This document shows, in pieces, positions 1 through 12,344 of a stretch of 64,000 nucleotides of DNA. Each line of letters starts with the position of its first letter. The first letter of the stretch is position 1. The DNA is from Wenzhouxiangella sediminis (GTDB taxonomy: Bacteria; Pseudomonadota; Gammaproteobacteria; Xanthomonadales; Wenzhouxiangellaceae), in the NCBI RefSeq assembly GCF_003410055.1, contig NZ_QUZK01000003.1:1-64000 (forward strand). Direction: 5' to 3'. Both the position numbers and the translations under genes were made by a program. The notes beneath the pieces were generated by a model that saw nothing but the letters and a program-made list of their open reading frames with translations, was not told the DNA's origin and searched no databases.

Positions 1-660
1 AAAGGCGTTCCGGCCGGCCTGCTTCGCAGGCTCTTGCGCCGGGTAACTTTTTTCCAGAGCGAAGAAAGTAACCAAAAATCGCTCTTCAAAGTCAAAGTCC
101 CACGCTCGGTTGGTTCGGTTCTTAGGGGGCTGTGGGGGCTGGCCCCTTCGGGGCGGTGGCTTCGCGAGGATGCCGTCGGAGGATCCGGTGGATGTAGCGG
201 GAATGGGGCGAAGCCGACACGAGAGCGGCTCGGCATCGAAGGCGGCGACCTGGCCGTAGGAGCAATCTCCAGATCGCAATGACAAGGCCCAAGGTCGGCA
301 TCGCGGCTTGGAAGCCGCTCCCACGAAAATCGCCGGCATAGCGGCCCGTCCGGGCCAATCACCTATCTATAGGCTGGAATCCTGCCAGCTGGCGCGCGCG
401 AGGCGCGCGGTGTAACCGATCAGGAGCGCAAGCCCCGGATCCTTCCCATGGCCACTTTCAGCAAGTATCCCGGGCATCACGCGACCAGCCGGGCCGTCGC
501 GAAGCCCGCCAACCAAAGGGGCCAGCCCCCGCAGTCTTCCAGCTCCTGAGACAACCAAGCGTGGGACTTTGAAGTTAAAGAGCGCTTTTGCTTACTTTTG
601 TCGCGATTGACAAAAGTGAGTCGCCGCAAAACCTCGCGAAGCGAGCCCGGGCGAAACAGA
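1..660. repeat. Non-coding composite region with long imperfect inverted arms
   Basis: No credible gene is seen between the window start and the terminator at 756. The sequence at about 46-165 reappears inverted at about 485-640. The best core is the stretch around CAAAGTCCCACGCT (from about 90), which matches the complement of AAGCGTGGGACTTTGAAG (from about 556). The GGGGCTGGCCCCTT block near 137 matches its counterpart near 517. The motif GAAAGTAACCAAAA near 64 resembles intergenic repeats I know from Xanthomonadaceae. The element is cut by the window edge, so its full length is unknown. Confidence 0.55.
256..324. repeat. REP-like pair (BIME-like)
   Basis: Two short palindromic units face each other. 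One begins GTAGGAGC and ends GATCGC (256-277). The other reads ATCGCGGCTTGGAAGCCGCT followed by CCCAC (300-324), with a GCGGCTT/AAGCCGC stem. The second unit has the typical form of Pseudomonas/Xanthomonas REP sequences. A head-to-head pair is the usual BIME arrangement. No RAYT transposase is visible nearby. Confidence 0.6.
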
Positions 661-755
661 TTTTGACTTGTCGAAGCTCCGACCGCGACCAGTAGCACCG
701 TCCCGACTAACGCCCGCGAGGTTCGAGACCCCCACAAACGAATGAATCCCCAACG

Positions 756-785
756 AAAAAGGCCGCCCAACGGGGCGGCCCTTTC
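756..785 (-). terminator. Rho-independent terminator of the cytochrome pair
   Basis: On the minus strand a GGCCGCCC/GGGCGGCC stem with a short loop (761-780) is followed by a run of T (756-760). It lies about 30 bp after the stop codon of the second cytochrome gene. Confidence 0.85.
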
Positions 786-813
786 GCGCCGGGTTCCGAT
801 GGAGCCCGCGAGC

Positions 814-1155
814 CTAGTTCTCGTCGAGCTGCGGCGTCACCAGGCCTTCCTGGCTGGCGTACCAGGCCGCCAGGTCGGCGATGTCCTGGTCGCTGAGCCC
901 GCTCGCGAAGCCGTTCATCTGCGCGTTCTGGCGTTCGCCGGAGCGGTACTGCTTGAGGGCGTATTCCAGGTAACCGGCGTGCTGGCCGGCGATGATCGGC
1001 GTATCCGGCGTGACGGCCAGGTTGCCGTCCTTGCCGTGGCAGGCCTGGCAGGCCTGTGACTTTTCGAGGCCGCGGCTGGCGCTGCCGGCGGCAAGGGCGT
1101 TGCTGCCGCACAGCAGAAGGACGGAGGCGGCGAGGGTCAGGGCAAGAGCCTTCAT
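814..1155 (-). CDS. Small periplasmic c-type cytochrome (monoheme)
   Basis: This is a 113-residue class I cytochrome c that carries electrons in the periplasm. Residues 1-23 form a signal peptide ending ALAA. The single heme site is CQACH at 36-40, and Met80, in a YRSGERQNAQM context, is the likely distal ligand. The closing helix DIADLAAWYASQ is typical of the family. Its ATG overlaps the stop of the upstream cytochrome gene by 4 bp, so the two are co-translated. The pair resembles the cytochrome c4/c5-type electron donors of terminal oxidases, but no oxidase gene is in view and the partner is unknown. Confidence 0.9.
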   Translation of the reverse strand: MKALALTLAASVLLLCGSNALAAGSASRGLEKSQACQACHGKDGNLAVTPDTPIIAGQHAGYLEYALKQYRSGERQNAQMNGFASGLSDQDIADLAAWYASQEGLVTPQLDEN

Positions 1156-1502
1156 GAGTCGTCTCCTTCGTGCAGGCTGACGAAATAGGCGGCGATGTCG
1201 TTGATGTCCTGGTCGCTGAGCGTGTTGGCCTGTGCCCGCATCGTGGGATGCTGGCGGTTACCGGCACGATAGGCCTTCAGGGCCGAGACGATGTAGCTCT
1301 CGGTCTGGCCGCCGATCTTGGGAACCGGGTAGGTCGGGTAGACGTTCTTCTGTTCGGGGATGCCGTGACAGCCGAAACAGGTGTAGGCAATCACGCGACC
1401 GCGTTCTGCGTCGCCCTCGTTCTGGTTCTGCGCCAGTGCGCCGTGACTGATCGTCGCCGCAATCGTAGCGACAACCGCAACGACAAGAATTCGCTTCAGC
1501 AT
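1152..1502 (-). CDS. Small periplasmic c-type cytochrome (monoheme), first of pair
   Basis: A 116-residue cytochrome c with a signal peptide of about 25 residues ending GALAQ, a CFGCH heme site at 42-46 and Met88 as the probable sixth ligand. Its layout (KIGGQTESYIVSALKAYRAG, then a C-terminal helix) matches the downstream partner, so the pair probably arose by duplication, or is a cytochrome c4-like two-domain protein split into two chains. It is the first gene of a two-gene operon. No specific redox partner can be named from the context. Confidence 0.9.
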   Translation of the reverse strand: MLKRILVVAVVATIAATISHGALAQNQNEGDAERGRVIAYTCFGCHGIPEQKNVYPTYPVPKIGGQTESYIVSALKAYRAGNRQHPTMRAQANTLSDQDINDIAAYFVSLHEGDDS

Positions 1503-1623
1503 GTGTTTCGCCAGGTGGAAATGGTTAAACGCCTATTATACCCAGCCGGCCGGCGCTGAGGAAACTGTCCGTAGCCCGGGGCGGGAGGGCCGGCGCCCGA
1601 CCCTCACTCCGGACGGTTTGCGA

Positions 1624-2016
1624 TCAGTCCATTTCCTCGATCAGCAGCTCGTAGGGCTTTTCGAGGCTGCTGCGGTTCCACTTGACCCGAACGCTGTAGT
1701 CGCGGCCGGGTTCGAGGGTGATGTCGAAGTCGACGTGCCGATCCCAGCGGCGCTTGCGCTGCCCCACGGCCGGCTCGGTGACCTGGGCCGGAATGCGGGC
1801 GGTCAGGGTGTAGTCGCCCGGTTCGAGCGTGAGCATCTCGCGCGGGATGATGCGCTCGCCGTTTATGGCGGTCAGCTCCACCTCGTAGAGGTACTGGACG
1901 GGGTCGGGCGGGCCGCCGACCACGCGGGCCTTGGCGGGTTCGCCGTTGGCCGCGACGGCGAATTGGCAAAGCGCGGCCAGGGCCGCAGCGGAGATCAGCG
2001 TGCTCAGGTACTTCAT
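1624..2016 (-). CDS. Secreted beta-sandwich-like protein of unknown function
   Basis: A 130-residue protein with a signal peptide (MKYLSTLISAAALAALCQFAVA). I do not recognise the family. The mature part shows alternating beta-strand patterns such as EPGDYTLTARIP and LEPGRDYSVRVKW, as in PEGA-like or Ig-like periplasmic folds. The ATG at 2016 was chosen because GGAGGTGG lies just upstream and the signal peptide begins there. A longer reading frame continues upstream but has no signal-peptide logic. It sits alone between the cytochromes and gcdH, divergent from the latter. Confidence 0.7.
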   Translation of the reverse strand: MKYLSTLISAAALAALCQFAVAANGEPAKARVVGGPPDPVQYLYEVELTAINGERIIPREMLTLEPGDYTLTARIPAQVTEPAVGQRKRRWDRHVDFDITLEPGRDYSVRVKWNRSSLEKPYELLIEEMD

Positions 2017-2243
2017 GTTCCACCTCCGTGTCGATGAACGGACCGGGCGGGGAATGGTCGGAAGGCGCCTCGGATGCTGCGCCGGGTGCGCCGATAGCCA
2101 ACGCCCGACACGCTCCTTGATACCACACCGACCCTGGGCGGTCAAAAGCAGGGGTTCGCGGCGGGCGGCACGCATTCCGGTGCCTGTTGCCGATTCGATC
2201 ACGTACAATGGGACGATTGACTCAATCCACGATTCGATAGTCC

Positions 2244-3407
2244 ATGCGCTCACTCGATCCGCTCGATCTTTACGAAATCGACGACCTGTTGTCCGACGAG
2301 GAACGGATGATTCGCGACGCCGTCGCCCGCTTCGTCGACGAAAAGGCCCTGCCGCTGATTCCGAAGTGCTTCGACGAAGCCCGGTTCCCGGCCGAACTCA
2401 TCCCCGAGATCGCCGACCTGGGCCTGCTCGGCTCCAGCCTCGAGGGTTACGGCTGTGCCGGCCTCAACGCCACCAGCTACGGCCTGATCTGCCAGGAACT
2501 CGAGCGCGGCGACTCGGGCCTGCGCAGTTTCGTGTCCGTGCAGTCCTCGCTGTGCATGTATCCCATTCACGCCTTCGGCTCCGAGGAGCAGAAGGAACGC
2601 TGGCTTCCCGAGATGGCGGCCGGGCGCGTGATCGGCTGTTTCGGGCTGACCGAGCCGCACGGCGGATCGGATCCGTCCAACATGAAGACCCGCGCCAGGA
2701 AGGACGGCGACGACTGGATCCTCAACGGCGCCAAGATGTGGATCACCAACGGCAACATCGCCGACATCGCCATCGTCTGGGCGCAGACCGACGACGGCGT
2801 CCAGGGCTTCATCGTCGAGAAGGACTTCGACGGCTACGAGGCGCGGGAGATCCACGCCAAGATGTCGCTCAGGGCTTCCATTACCTCCGAACTCTATTTC
2901 GACAACGTGCGCGTGCCCGACGCCAACCGACTGCCCAACGTCAAGGGGCTCAAGGGACCGCTGTCGTGCCTCAACCAGGCGCGCTACGGCATTACCTGGG
3001 GGCCGATCGGCGCCGCCACCGCCTGCTTGAAGGAAGCGCTCGACTACTGTGGGGAGCGCGAATTGTTCGGCCGACCCGTTTCGGCCACGCAGAGCGCGCA
3101 GGTCAAGCTGGCCGACATGGCGCGCCGCATCACCAGCGCCAAGCTTCTTTCCTGGCGCCTTGGCCGGCTCAAGGACGAGGGCAAGCTGCACCCCAGTCAG
3201 GTTTCGCTGGCCAAGTGGAACAACGTGCGCATGGCCCTCGACATCGCCCGCGAATGCCGCGACCTGCTCGGCGGTTCCGGTATCACGCTGGAGTACTCGG
3301 CCATCCGCCACGCCCTCAACCTCGAGTCGGTGATCACCTATGAAGGCACCGAGACCGTGCACCAGCTGGTGATCGGTCGGGAGCTGACGGGGCATAACGC
3401 GTTTTAA
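2244..3407 (+). CDS. gcdH: Glutaryl-CoA dehydrogenase
   Basis: An FAD-dependent acyl-CoA dehydrogenase that oxidises and decarboxylates glutaryl-CoA to crotonyl-CoA in lysine/tryptophan degradation. The 387 residues have the family's usual length. GcdH-type signatures are RSFVSVQSSL, GCFGLTEPHGGSDP (FAD/substrate loop) and the C-terminal TYEGTETVHQLVIGRELTG, which carries the catalytic Glu at about 367. The electron acceptor would be ETF, not encoded here. The gene is followed by a type-A inverted repeat rather than a classical terminator. The only alternative is a closely related short-chain acyl-CoA dehydrogenase. Confidence 0.93.
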   Translation: MRSLDPLDLYEIDDLLSDEERMIRDAVARFVDEKALPLIPKCFDEARFPAELIPEIADLGLLGSSLEGYGCAGLNATSYGLICQELERGDSGLRSFVSVQSSLCMYPIHAFGSEEQKERWLPEMAAGRVIGCFGLTEPHGGSDPSNMKTRARKDGDDWILNGAKMWITNGNIADIAIVWAQTDDGVQGFIVEKDFDGYEAREIHAKMSLRASITSELYFDNVRVPDANRLPNVKGLKGPLSCLNQARYGITWGPIGAATACLKEALDYCGERELFGRPVSATQSAQVKLADMARRITSAKLLSWRLGRLKDEGKLHPSQVSLAKWNNVRMALDIARECRDLLGGSGITLEYSAIRHALNLESVITYEGTETVHQLVIGRELTGHNAF

Positions 3408-3420
3408 AAATCAAATGAAG

Positions 3421-3587
3421 GGTTCAGGTTTCAGGTTTCAGGGTTCAGGAGCGCTTCAGAGTACGCGCGTGCGTTGCCGACAAGCTGGCCGCCGTACTGG
3501 CTGAGAGTGCAAGAAAGTTGGCGAGATTCCTGAGTCCGGAGCATCTGTTTTCTTCCTGAAACCTGCAACCTGAAACCTGAAACCTGA
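3421..3587. repeat. Family A element, copy 1 (TTTCAGG tandem arms, inverted)
   Basis: The left arm at 3421-3449 is a tandem of the 7-mer TTTCAGG. The right arm at 3555-3587 carries the inverted unit CCTGAAA. The 105 bp spacer shows no gene. The element fills the gap between gcdH and the E1 gene, and the two arms could form a hairpin in DNA or RNA. Confidence 0.85.
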
Positions 3588-3628
3588 GCCGAATTCGAAG
3601 CCCCTTCGTTTGAAGCAGAGCATCCCTG

Positions 3629-5881
<2,253 letters not shown>

Positions 5882-5884
5882 AAC

Positions 5885-6610
5885 CTATCCCTCCGGCCGA
5901 CGTACCCACGGATCCGACCCGTCGGGCGCCCGGGGCCGTTCCCGGCCGCAATCACGCACCATACCCACTGCCGAGGACATCCAGGGGTTGAAGGTTTCCG
6001 CGATGGTGGGCGCGCGGGTGCGTATGCAGAAGACCTGGCCGCTGCCGGTCACAATGCGGGCGCTCCGGCTGCCGTCGTTGCCCTTCCAGCGATCGATCGA
6101 CGCGGTGACCGGGCCGGTGTACTGATTCAGCCAGCCCGGTTGCGAGGGCAGGGCCGGCGCCGCTTCGTACTGCAAGCCCTTGTCATCTTCGGCTCGTTCG
6201 CTTTCCCGGCCGAGGGCGCGCGCGGCGCTCAGCAACTGGGCCTGCATTCGGTCGGCCGTTGCGGTGGTATCGGGTGGAGCCGGGGCGACGGCTGGTTCCG
6301 CCTCCGCCTGTGCGGGTTCCTTCGCCGGGCTCTGGGCCGCAACCTCGGGCTCGGGAGAATCGGGTTCTGCCGTGCGCTGCGTTGGCTCGGGCGGCGCTTG
6401 CTCCGGTTCCGGCAATCGCTCCGGGTTGTCAGCGGCGCGCTCTGCGGGCCGGGGCAGAAGGTCGAGGGTTACTGTCGGGGCGTCGCGCCGGGGGCTTTCG
6501 TGGCGCGGTCCGGGTAGCGGAAGGAAGAGCAGCCCCGCGTGCAGCAGCAGCGACAGGGCCAGCACGGCCGCCGTCGGCCAGGCGCGTTTGTCCCTCCTTT
6601 TCGAGTCCAT
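5885..6610 (-). CDS. Inner-membrane-anchored, proline-rich TonB-like protein
   Basis: A 241-residue protein of unknown function. After a short basic cytoplasmic start there is one membrane helix (about 13-31), then a Pro/Glu-rich periplasmic stretch (about 35-125) like the spacer of TonB or TolA. A C-terminal globular part of about 85 residues has two Cys (in GQVFCIRTR and VRDCGRE) that could form a disulfide. It lacks a recognisable TonB C-terminal domain, so an energiser role is not supported. It is convergent with the E1 gene and divergent from icd. Confidence 0.7.
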   Translation of the reverse strand: MDSKRRDKRAWPTAAVLALSLLLHAGLLFLPLPGPRHESPRRDAPTVTLDLLPRPAERAADNPERLPEPEQAPPEPTQRTAEPDSPEPEVAAQSPAKEPAQAEAEPAVAPAPPDTTATADRMQAQLLSAARALGRESERAEDDKGLQYEAAPALPSQPGWLNQYTGPVTASIDRWKGNDGSRSARIVTGSGQVFCIRTRAPTIAETFNPWMSSAVGMVRDCGRERPRAPDGSDPWVRRPEG

Positions 6611-6674
6611 GACCGGCAGCGAGTATCAAGGCGTCGGTGGTAAACTAGCGGCTTTCGCGTTAAGAGGATGCAAG

Positions 6675-7928
<1,254 letters not shown>

Positions 7929-7931
7929 TCG

Positions 7932-8726
7932 GTGTCGGCAGCGCACGACGTTGCCGAGACCCTCGAGGTCGGCCTGGTCCAGGCCGACCTCGTCTGGCAG
8001 GATCCGGACGCCAATCGCCGCCGCCTGGCGGCGATGATGGACGCCCAGCCCGGCTGCGATCTCTACGTCATACCCGAGACTTTCTCCACCGGCTTTTTGG
8101 GTGACGCCGGCCTGGAGGCTGAATCCATGGACGGGCCGAGCGTGACCTGGATGCGCGAGCAGGCGCGCTCGCGCGGCGCCGCGATTTGCGGCAGCCTCGT
8201 GATCGACGGCGGCGGGGGCAGGCGCTTCAACCGCATGATCTTCCTGCCGCCCGACGGCGAGCCCGTTACCTACGACAAGCGCCATCGATTCGGTTTCGGC
8301 GGCGAGGATGAGCGCTACAGCCCTGGTGAGCGGCAGGTCGTCGTCGAGTGGAAGGGCTGGCGCGTCGATCTGCAGGTCTGCTTCGATCTGCGCTTTCCGG
8401 TCTGGTGTCGCAACGACCGGGACTTCGACATCCAGCTTTTCGTGGCCAACTGGCCGGCGCCCCGGGCCGATCACTGGCGCAGCCTGCTCAAGGCCCGCGC
8501 AATCGAGAACCAGGCCTACGTCATCGGCGTCAATCGCTGCGGTCGCGACGGCAACGATCTCGACTATGCCGGGGACACCGTCATCCGCGGACCCGACGGG
8601 AAACGCCTGCTCGAGCTCGGGCCCATCGAAACCTGCGGTCGGGCCACGCTTGACAAGGCCGCTCTCGACGACTTCCGCTCGGCCCTTCCATTCCTGGCCG
8701 ACCGCGACCCGTTTTGCTTCCGTTAG
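7932..8726 (+). CDS. Omega-amidase, YafV/Nit2-type carbon-nitrogen hydrolase
   Basis: A 264-residue nitrilase-superfamily amidase with the full catalytic triad: Glu in VIPETFSTGF, Lys in TYDKRHRFGFG and Cys in QVCFDLRFPVW. The CFDLRFPVW context is typical of YafV/Nit2, which hydrolyse 2-oxoglutaramate and 2-oxosuccinamate and so feed the TCA cycle; this fits its place directly behind icd. The start is GTG, 3 bp after the icd stop. The stop codon lies inside a 16 bp dyad (8726-8741). Confidence 0.85.
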   Translation: MSAAHDVAETLEVGLVQADLVWQDPDANRRRLAAMMDAQPGCDLYVIPETFSTGFLGDAGLEAESMDGPSVTWMREQARSRGAAICGSLVIDGGGGRRFNRMIFLPPDGEPVTYDKRHRFGFGGEDERYSPGERQVVVEWKGWRVDLQVCFDLRFPVWCRNDRDFDIQLFVANWPAPRADHWRSLLKARAIENQAYVIGVNRCGRDGNDLDYAGDTVIRGPDGKRLLELGPIETCGRATLDKAALDDFRSALPFLADRDPFCFR

Positions 8727-8741
8727 TTCACGAAAGTGAAC
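8726..8741. repeat. 16 bp dyad on the omega-amidase stop codon
   Basis: GTTCACGAAAGTGAAC is a perfect 6 bp stem with a 4 nt loop and begins on the last base of the stop codon. There is no T run after it. It may be a weak transcript-end hairpin or an operator for the TonB receptor promoter 20 bp downstream. Confidence 0.5.
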
Positions 8742-8761
8742 AAATTGGCGGCATTTAACGA

Positions 8762-8790
8762 TTGCCCGACCCGAATCGAGAGGCTATACT
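8762..8790 (+). promoter_or_regulatory. Sigma-70 promoter of the large TonB-dependent receptor
   Basis: TTGCCC (-35) and TATACT (-10) are separated by exactly 17 bp. They lie 38 bp upstream of the start codon, with AGGGAG as a ribosome site in between. Confidence 0.7.
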
Positions 8791-8827
8791 CCCTTAACCA
8801 ATTTGTAACTTCAGGGAGTAAAAAGGG

Positions 8828-11776
8828 ATGTTGACTCTCATCAAGCGTAGGCTGGCCCTCGCCAGCTTGTTGTTTTTCCTCGCAATGCTGGGTCTGATCT
8901 GGAACCCGGTCATGGCGCAGGATCAGGATTCCGACTCGGAAGAAGACGTCGCCGAAGAGACGACGGACGAGGCCGATGAGGATGAAGAGGCCGCCGATCT
9001 CGGCCGAGTCCAGGTTACCGGCTCGCTGATTCGCCGAGCCGAGTACAGTTCCACCTCGCCGGTCCAGGTGATCACTGCCGAAACGCAGGCGCAGGTCGGT
9101 CAGATCAGCACGGCGGAGTATCTGCAGCGTTCCAGCGTTGCTGCCGGCTCCACGCAGTACAACAACACCTTCAACGGTTTCGTGATCGAGGGCGGCACGG
9201 GTATCAACTCGCTGTCCCTGCGCGGTCTGGGCGCCCAGCGCACGCTGGTGGTGCTCAATAACCGTCGCCCCGGCCCGGCCGGCGTTCGCGGCCAGGTCGG
9301 CGCCTTTGACCTCAACGTGATCCCTGAAGTGATTGTCCAGCGCGCTGAGATTCTCAAGGATGGCGCTTCCTCGATCTACGGTTCTGACGCTGTTGCCGGC
9401 GTCGTGAACGTGATCACGCGTAAGAATCTCGACGGGGGTGAGGTTTCGTTGAGCATCAGCCAGCCCGAAGAGGCCGGCGGCGCCACCTATCAGGGCTCGG
9501 CCGGTTACGGTTGGAATTTCGCCAGTGGTAGTGTCGTCGTTGCTGCGCAGTACCACCTCCAGGAAGAACTGCGGCACCGCGATCGCGACTTTCTTGAGTG
9601 CCCGCAGGACCTCTTCTACGACGCAGAAGGCAATCGCATCGATCGGGAAGACCGCTCGATTCTGGCCGGCACCGACCTGGCCGGTTGCGACAATCTGTTT
9701 GCGAATGCAGTGGATGACCTGCTTACCGGTGTACGCTACATTCCGTCCCCGGGCGGCGAGACCATTGGTTTGATCCCCGGCTACCGTCCGCGCACCCCTC
9801 TGCGGTATGACGATCCGGGCTCGAACGGTGAAGCCTACTACGAGATTGTGACCAATTTCCCGTTCGCAGCCTCTGAGACCGCGATCAACCGCCAGGAACG
9901 CATGAGCCTGTACGGTGCCTCGGAGTTCAACCTGGACTTCGCCGGCGGCGTGACCTGGGACACCGAGTGGCTCTACAACAAGCGAGAAACCACGGCCGAA
10001 GGCTGGCGTCAGTTCTTCCCGCAGACCGGCGGCGCCAACGCCCCGATCCCGAGCTACGTTTATCCTGACAGTCCGGACTACATCACGCCGGTGCCCTCTG
10101 GGATCGGTCGCCCGATCATTCCTTACCCGTCGAACAGCAATGTCGAGGTCGACTACTACTATGTGGCCACGGGGCTTGAAGGTTCGATCGGCAATAGCCT
10201 GTGGACCTGGAGCGTCGACGCTTCGTATTCGCGTTCCGATGGTGACTACACCAGCAACGGCATCGTGGCCTCGCGTTCCGGTGACGTCCGGTTCGATACT
10301 CGCGCTCCGCAGCTCCCCTACTACAGCCCGGAGATCCTGAGCGGTCAGCGCATGGATGAGCTGGTTGCGACCATCGGTGAAGTTCACACAGGCAACACGG
10401 TTTACGACCAGTTCGTCACCACGGGCATCATCACCGGTGACCTGTTCCAGATGCCGGCCGGCCCGGTCGGTGTTGCTTTCGGTGCCGAGTATCGTGACTT
10501 CAGTATCGACGACGTGCCGAGCCAGCTCTCGCAGGACGGTGACCTCTGGGGTTCTTCCTCTGCTCAGGTCACCAAGGGTGATGATTCCGTCGTGGAAGGC
10601 TTCGCGGAAATCGAGTTGCCGCTCCTGGCCGGCGAGACTCCCTTCGAGTCGCTGACCCTCAATGCGTCGGGCCGCTGGTTCGACTACGACTCCACGGGTT
10701 CGGATTACGTCTGGAAGGCCGGCCTGAACTGGCAGATCAACCCGACGGTTCGCCTGCGCAGCACCTACGGCACCTCCTACCGCTCTCCGGCTCTGTATGA
10801 GCTGTACCTGGGTGATCAGACCAGTTTCCTGAGCCAGCTGGCGGTGGATCCCTGCATCGATTGGGCCGAGAGCACGAACGAGACGCTGCGTAATAACTGT
10901 GCTGCTGCCGGCATCCCGGGAGACTATGACGCTGGTGCTTCGTCTTCCGCCACGATCGTGTCCGGCGGTGGTCTTGGCGTGCTCGAGCCCGAGACTTCGA
11001 ACTCGTTCACGGCCGGCCTGATTCTCACGCCGTCGTTCGCGGACTTCAGTATCGCTGTCGACTACTTCGAGATGGAAGTAGAGGACCAGGTGGCCCAGCT
11101 GGGTGCCGGTTCCATCCTGGGCGGCTGCTACGGTTCGCCGAATTACCCGAACGCCTTCTGCGATCTTTTCGACCGCAACGCGGGAGACCACCCCACCGCT
11201 CCGTATAACATCACGGAAGTTCGCGATTCTTTCCTGAACGTGGACCGTCAGAAGACCCGCGGTGTTGACGTCAACTTCCGCTACGACGGTCTGTTCTCCT
11301 TCGGTCGCCTGGTCGTCGAGAACCAGAGCACCTGGGTGTTCGAGGACCTCGAACAGCTGTTCGACCCGAGCCTGGCCCAGGGCTTTGACGACAATGATCG
11401 CAACGGCATCATCGGTCGACCGAAGCTGGTCAGCAACCTGCGCACGTCTCTCACGCGTGACGACTGGACGTTCAATTACTACATTGAATACATCCGTCGC
11501 ACCGACCTGAAGAAGTTCGTCGACGAAGAAACCACGTACTTCGGTTTCGATCCGGCTTACCAGGACATCACCGCTGAGCGCGGCCTGTACCACACGATTT
11601 CCGTTCTTTACGAACAGAATAAGTGGTCGATCCTCGCCGGCGTTCGCAACCTCTTCAATGAGGAGCCGCCGCTCGTGTCCTCGAGCGTTCAGCGCCGCGG
11701 AAATATCCCGCTTGCTGCTACGCAGTATGACCCGCGTGGCCGGACCGGTTTCGTTCGGTTCAACTACTACTTCTAA
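8828..11776 (+). CDS. Large TonB-dependent outer-membrane receptor
   Basis: A 982-residue ligand-gated outer-membrane transporter. A signal peptide (about 1-30) precedes an acidic linker. The plug domain (about 58-200) has VTGSLIRRAE, LSLRGLGAQRTLVVLNNRR and the strongly conserved DGASSIYGSDAVAGVVNVIT. A 22-strand barrel follows, ending in an aromatic residue (RFNYYF) as expected for BAM recognition. The family is common in Xanthomonadales and often imports oligosaccharides or peptides; the substrate cannot be assigned here. Codon use leans toward GGT/CGT/GTT more than its neighbours, consistent with high expression. It has its own promoter and terminator and is monocistronic. Confidence 0.93.
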   Translation: MLTLIKRRLALASLLFFLAMLGLIWNPVMAQDQDSDSEEDVAEETTDEADEDEEAADLGRVQVTGSLIRRAEYSSTSPVQVITAETQAQVGQISTAEYLQRSSVAAGSTQYNNTFNGFVIEGGTGINSLSLRGLGAQRTLVVLNNRRPGPAGVRGQVGAFDLNVIPEVIVQRAEILKDGASSIYGSDAVAGVVNVITRKNLDGGEVSLSISQPEEAGGATYQGSAGYGWNFASGSVVVAAQYHLQEELRHRDRDFLECPQDLFYDAEGNRIDREDRSILAGTDLAGCDNLFANAVDDLLTGVRYIPSPGGETIGLIPGYRPRTPLRYDDPGSNGEAYYEIVTNFPFAASETAINRQERMSLYGASEFNLDFAGGVTWDTEWLYNKRETTAEGWRQFFPQTGGANAPIPSYVYPDSPDYITPVPSGIGRPIIPYPSNSNVEVDYYYVATGLEGSIGNSLWTWSVDASYSRSDGDYTSNGIVASRSGDVRFDTRAPQLPYYSPEILSGQRMDELVATIGEVHTGNTVYDQFVTTGIITGDLFQMPAGPVGVAFGAEYRDFSIDDVPSQLSQDGDLWGSSSAQVTKGDDSVVEGFAEIELPLLAGETPFESLTLNASGRWFDYDSTGSDYVWKAGLNWQINPTVRLRSTYGTSYRSPALYELYLGDQTSFLSQLAVDPCIDWAESTNETLRNNCAAAGIPGDYDAGASSSATIVSGGGLGVLEPETSNSFTAGLILTPSFADFSIAVDYFEMEVEDQVAQLGAGSILGGCYGSPNYPNAFCDLFDRNAGDHPTAPYNITEVRDSFLNVDRQKTRGVDVNFRYDGLFSFGRLVVENQSTWVFEDLEQLFDPSLAQGFDDNDRNGIIGRPKLVSNLRTSLTRDDWTFNYYIEYIRRTDLKKFVDEETTYFGFDPAYQDITAERGLYHTISVLYEQNKWSILAGVRNLFNEEPPLVSSSVQRRGNIPLAATQYDPRGRTGFVRFNYYF

Positions 11777-11804
11777 GCAAACGAACGCTTCTGAAGACCC
11801 TTTT

Positions 11805-11834
11805 GGGGCGGCGTGCAAGCGCCGCCCCTTTTTT
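11805..11834 (+). terminator. Rho-independent terminator of the receptor gene
   Basis: A perfect GGGGCGGCG/CGCCGCCCC stem with a 6 nt loop and a run of six T, 28 bp past the stop codon. Confidence 0.95.
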
Positions 11835-12344
11835 CCTATTGTCGGCTTGGTGTGGACATCTCTTTCTTTCGTGGGGGTGTCCACTCACCATATATGTTCC
11901 CGAGAATTAATTGTGACTACGTTGCGGAAGGAAGGAGCGGCCGAGAAGCTCACGGTTTCAACATTTAGAGATCGGCTCAAGCGATAATCGGCAGGGTAGA
12001 GCTGCAGTTCCGTCGTGGAAGCATTTCGTCCGGCGGCGCCCAGCGCGGAGTGGCATGAGGTCTCCGCAACCCTGGATAAGCTCATTGATAACATGCATCG
12101 CATTCAAGGCCTGCAGGAGTGAGATATGTGGGCCGCTGTCCCTGGAATCCGTGGCTGGGCTAGGTCCAGGGCAAGAGTCATGGTTGCACGGCTGACTCCG
12201 GATCTTTGCTGGCGCAATTAAAGACCGAAGCTGCTCAGTTCACTACTGGTCCCTCGGGGTCCGCAAATGTCCTAGCTGATTTTGACTTTCCAATCATCGG
12301 GGGCGCAAGTGGCTTGCTATACCACCAATGGGCCATTCGAGGCC
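11835..12344. other. Gene-free, lower-GC stretch with a possible gene remnant
   Basis: No complete gene is supported here. The GC content drops clearly compared with the flanks and stays low to about 14490. A 35-codon GTG-started frame at about 12016-12123 (ending MHRIQGLQE) has protein-like composition and may be the tail of a decayed gene. It has no convincing ribosome site or family match. Confidence 0.35.

Noticed and set aside
34-770. Several frames of 60-100 codons in the first 800 bp
   Set aside because: They run through REP-like and inverted-repeat DNA, lack ribosome sites and show no protein-like pattern.
8723-11884. A 1053-codon frame antisense to the large TonB receptor
   Set aside because: It mirrors the codon structure of the receptor gene, has no family features or ribosome site, and starts in the downstream non-coding region. 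It is a GC-rich shadow frame.
11885-12103. A 72-codon minus-strand frame after the receptor terminator
   Set aside because: It has no ribosome site, no hydrophobic or domain pattern and low-complexity Ser/Arg composition.
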